Source: Candidatus Adlerbacteria bacterium GW2011_GWA1_54_10
Lineage (GTDB): Bacteria > Patescibacteriota > Minisyncoccia > Phycocordibacterales > SBAW01
Length of the DNA: 33,870 nt
NCBI GenBank assembly: GCA_001004665.1
Contig: LCRO01000007.1
Span: 1 to 33,870 of the forward strand
Direction: 5' to 3'
The notes under the pieces were generated by a model that saw nothing but the letters and a program-made list of their open reading frames with translations, was not told the DNA's origin and did not search any database. Shown here in pieces: positions 31,227-33,870 of the stretch. How positions within the stretch are numbered: the stretch's first letter is position 1; every line of letters begins with the position of its first letter. The position numbers and the translations under genes were made by a program.

Positions 31227-31265
31227 GCCGAGGGGCCCCGGCGCCTTGGCGCGGGACCCCTCGGC
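31227..31265. repeat. GC-rich hairpin next to the right RAYT palindrome
   Basis: GCCGAGGGG (31227-31235) / CCCCTCGGC (31257-31265), with inner near-complementary CCCCGGCGCC / GGCGCGGGA. Confidence 0.85.
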
Positions 31266-31416
31266 TGGATCTTGCCGTACTCCACAGTGCTTGACCTAAG
31301 GTTAGCCACTAAATACTGTCCTTAACCGATAATTGCTAACCGATTTTCAGAGAGTTAAGTGACAGCGGCTCGCCGAGCTCCATTGCCGTCTTGTTTTTCT
31401 CTCTCGCGTGCATATA

Positions 31417-32532
31417 CTAACGCATCTGCACTGAACCAAAAGTGAACCGTGAGTCATTAATTTTAGCGGCATGAGGATGTTCTCCCGTAAAATCAATTGA
31501 CGCCTCGCTATATGTCCTGCCTCCGATTCTGCTGTCCGCAATGCCCGCCGAGCTTCGAGCGTGTCGGGCAGCGCCGCCCATCGGCAGATACACAGAAACT
31601 TCGGTTCCTTTGCGTTTTTGGCTTTGGATGCGGATCTTGCCGCCGTGCGCCCTTACCATCTCACTTACAATAGTGAGCCCCAGACCCGAACCCGCCTTTT
31701 TAACTTTGCGGACGCGCGAAATGTCCGCGCGGTAAAAGGGTTCAAAGATGTGGGAAAGGTCATCCCGCGACATTCCTATGCCTGTGTCCGTTACGGAAAA
31801 AAGCACCATGTCCTCACTCGGCCGAAGTTCGACCAGGGCAGTGCCTTGCGCTCCTTTGGGCGTGTAATAAAGTGCGTTTTTTACAAGATTGTCCATTATC
31901 TGTTCGAGCGCCGCGCCGTTGCCCCAAACTACGCATCCGGTTTCCTTCCGCATGGATATGCGGATGCTCCTCTCGCGGGCAAGCGGCAGATTTCGCTTTA
32001 CGACAGCCTCGGCCAGCGGAGCGAGGTCTACGCTCTTGAACTGCATCCGCTCGGGGCGCGTCAAATTTTCGAGCGAAAGAAGGTTGTTGATTATCTCGGA
32101 AACGCGGCCGAGTTCCTCGATAGTCTCGAGAAAGATTTTGCGGGTGCTCCTTGGAAGCTTTTCGTCAATGAGTGCGACCTCGCTCGAAGTTTTTATCGTA
32201 GATAGAGGCGTACGCAACTCGTGCGCGACGTCGCTTATAAACCGCTTCTGGTACCTCAAGGTCTCGTGCGCAGGCTTCAAAATCGCGCGGGTAACGATAA
32301 AACCGAACAACGCCGCAGCCGCTATGATGGCGCCGAAGATAAGCCAGCTTTGTCGGGTAAAGATAAGTGCGAGAAAAAGCGCCGCGAGTGTAAGCAAGAC
32401 GAATCCGACCTGTAGCGCGATTATATTGACCGAGGTGCGGAAAAAAAGGTCCTCGCGATATTTACTCGCGTACTTCGCCCACAAGGCGATAACCGACGCC
32501 GCGTACCGTCTCAAAAATGGGTATGTCGTCAT
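31417..32532 (-). CDS. Sensor histidine kinase (start uncertain; the track start overlaps the RR by 71 bp)
   Basis: FISDVAHELRTPLSTIK (H-box), DNLVKNALYYTPKG (N), VTDTGIGMS (G1), GSGLGLTIVSEMVRAHGG (G2), two TM segments. Confidence 0.93.
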   Translation of the reverse strand: MTTYPFLRRYAASVIALWAKYASKYREDLFFRTSVNIIALQVGFVLLTLAALFLALIFTRQSWLIFGAIIAAAALFGFIVTRAILKPAHETLRYQKRFISDVAHELRTPLSTIKTSSEVALIDEKLPRSTRKIFLETIEELGRVSEIINNLLSLENLTRPERMQFKSVDLAPLAEAVVKRNLPLARERSIRISMRKETGCVVWGNGAALEQIMDNLVKNALYYTPKGAQGTALVELRPSEDMVLFSVTDTGIGMSRDDLSHIFEPFYRADISRVRKVKKAGSGLGLTIVSEMVRAHGGKIRIQSQKRKGTEVSVYLPMGGAARHARSSAGIADSRIGGRTYSEASIDFTGEHPHAAKINDSRFTFGSVQMR

Positions 32533-33145
32533 GGCCGAGCTTCTTTCTCAAATTCTTCATATGCACGTCAAGCACGTTGCTCCACGACAGCGAATTGAAG
32601 TTCCACACGTGGTCGAACAGCTTCTCTCGCGACAGAACCTCGTTCGGTTGCCGCATAAAGCACTCGAGGAGTGCGAACTCCTTAAGTGTGAGAGGAATTT
32701 CCTCTTTCTCCTTGCGCACGACGCGCGTCGCCATGTCCATTTCAAGAGGACCCACTTTAAGAACTACCGGCTTTTGCTCCGCCGGCCGGCGCAGAACCGC
32801 GTTGATGCGCGAGAGCAGCTCCTCGAAGGAGAACGGCTTGACGATATAATCATCAGCGCCCTTGTTCAAGAGGTCAACTTTGTGCTCGGTCTCATTGCGG
32901 GCGGTGAGGACGATAATCGGAGTGGTTACGTTCTCTTTACGGACGCGCTCTGTTATCTGGGCTCCATCCATACCGGGGAGCATGAGATCGAGCAGGACGA
33001 GATCATACTCGTTTCGGTACAGTAAAATGCGGTTTAGCGCTTTCTCGCTGTCCGCGAGCCAGTCTACGGCATAGCCTTTAAGCTCCAGTCCTTTTTTTAG
33101 GGCTTTAGCGAGACGTTCCTCATCCTCGACGATTAAAAGGTGCAT
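32462..33145 (-). CDS. OmpR/PhoB-family response regulator
   Basis: LLIVEDEERLAKALKKGL, DLVLLDLMLPGMDG, PIIVLTARNE, GADDYIVKPFSFEELLSRI; winged helix LTLKEFALLECFMRQPNEVLSREKL...VRGVGYRL. Confidence 0.96.
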   Translation of the reverse strand: MHLLIVEDEERLAKALKKGLELKGYAVDWLADSEKALNRILLYRNEYDLVLLDLMLPGMDGAQITERVRKENVTTPIIVLTARNETEHKVDLLNKGADDYIVKPFSFEELLSRINAVLRRPAEQKPVVLKVGPLEMDMATRVVRKEKEEIPLTLKEFALLECFMRQPNEVLSREKLFDHVWNFNSLSWSNVLDVHMKNLRKKLGHDDIPIFETVRGVGYRLVGEVRE

Positions 33146-33251
33146 AGATGAATAGTTTATATTGGCAATATCGACCTAAGACAGTATCAATATTGTAACC
33201 TGAATGGTTAATGAAGCCTAGTTCAGATTTTGTGCATAGTATAATAACTGT

Positions 33252-33719
33252 ATGCTCGATTCGTTGTTTATCTTCGGGGCGGTATGGCTTGTGTGGGTGC
33301 CGCCTGTCGCTCTGGGGATATATTTTCTGTCTTCGTCGCGCGCGGAAAAAATGCGCCTCGCGGCGCTGGCGGCGATAGCCCTGCCAGCCGCATTCGCGCT
33401 ATCCCGTATTGCAAGCCTTTTTTACTACAGTGAGAGGCCTTTTGCGGATGGCGGGATCATGCCGCTCGTTACGCACGCCGCCGACAACGGTTTTCCGTCC
33501 GACCACGCGCTTCTTGCGTTTGCGGTTGCTTTTGTAGCGCTTGAGCGCAACCGCACGCTCGGCTCGGCGCTCGTTCTTATCGCTATTTTAGTTTCCGTTT
33601 CGCGCATATGGGCCGGGGTGCACAATCCCATAGACATTGCAGGTTCCATCCTTGTCGCGGCGCTTGGGACGCTCATGGCGATTTCAGCGCGCCGCTACAT
33701 ACTGAAGCCGGTCTATTGA
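33252..33719 (+). CDS. PAP2-family phosphatase (undecaprenyl-diphosphatase-like)
   Basis: [45 protein letters not shown] at 33240-33245, 6 nt before ATG. Confidence 0.85.
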   Translation: MLDSLFIFGAVWLVWVPPVALGIYFLSSSRAEKMRLAALAAIALPAAFALSRIASLFYYSERPFADGGIMPLVTHAADNGFPSDHALLAFAVAFVALERNRTLGSALVLIAILVSVSRIWAGVHNPIDIAGSILVAALGTLMAISARRYILKPVY

Positions 33720-33868
33720 GCCTTTATTTCGATTTCGGCGAGGAGGGCTTCTATGTCGGCGACGGAAACAGGTTTGACAAGATGGTGGTCGAAGCCCGAC
33801 TCGCGCGCTTTTTGCTTGTCGCTGTCCTGGCCGTAGCCCGTAAGTGCGATGAGTGTCGCTCGAGAACC
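33713..33868 (-). CDS. C-terminal part of a response-regulator receiver (REC) domain, truncated by the window end
   Basis: Reverse strand reads [51 protein letters not shown] (LTG, conserved K in VKP). Confidence 0.82.
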   Translation of the reverse strand, partial: GSRATLIALTGYGQDSDKQKARESGFDHHLVKPVSVADIEALLAEIEIKAQ

Positions 33869-33870
33869 GC

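Noticed and set aside
31300-31416. Short TAACCGAT repeats downstream of the histidine kinase
   Set aside because: Only two short copies within ~20 bp and no wider structure; not distinguishable from chance.

Overview
The window looks like a chromosomal segment of a streamlined bacterium. Gene content and short intergenic regions suggest Patescibacteria/CPR, but this is an inference and was not tested. It is mostly housekeeping genes: smc (5'-truncated), rnr, rpsP-khpA-trmD, an Ogg2-like glycosylase, a single-ORF rpoB-rpoC fusion, dnaG-rpoD, a PD-(D/E)XK nuclease, a DsbA-like protein, a DEDD exonuclease, hisS, truB and nrdA/nrdB. These are followed by a four-gene GH130/cupin/HAD operon, a decayed nucleotidyltransferase, a REP-associated (Y1/HUH) transposase flanked by palindromes, an OmpR/HK two-component system, a PAP2 phosphatase and a truncated REC domain. 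The most interesting observations are: (1) a two-copy ~112-114 bp intergenic element with nested inverted repeats and a compensatory arm change; (2) palindromic elements located inside or at the ends of coding genes (rnr, rpoD, the dsbA 3' end) together with a RAYT gene flanked by related odd-centred palindromes; (3) the fused RpoBC, with non-canonical rifampicin-pocket residues; (4) an NrdB with class Ic (Tyr to Phe) residues; (5) three GH130 modules in a predicted mannoside phosphorolysis operon; (6) -10 boxes placed 6-8 nt from many start codons (leaderless), including two divergent pairs with interlocking -10 boxes; (7) two small ORFs absent from the ORF track. All calls come from reading the sequence; no database search was run.
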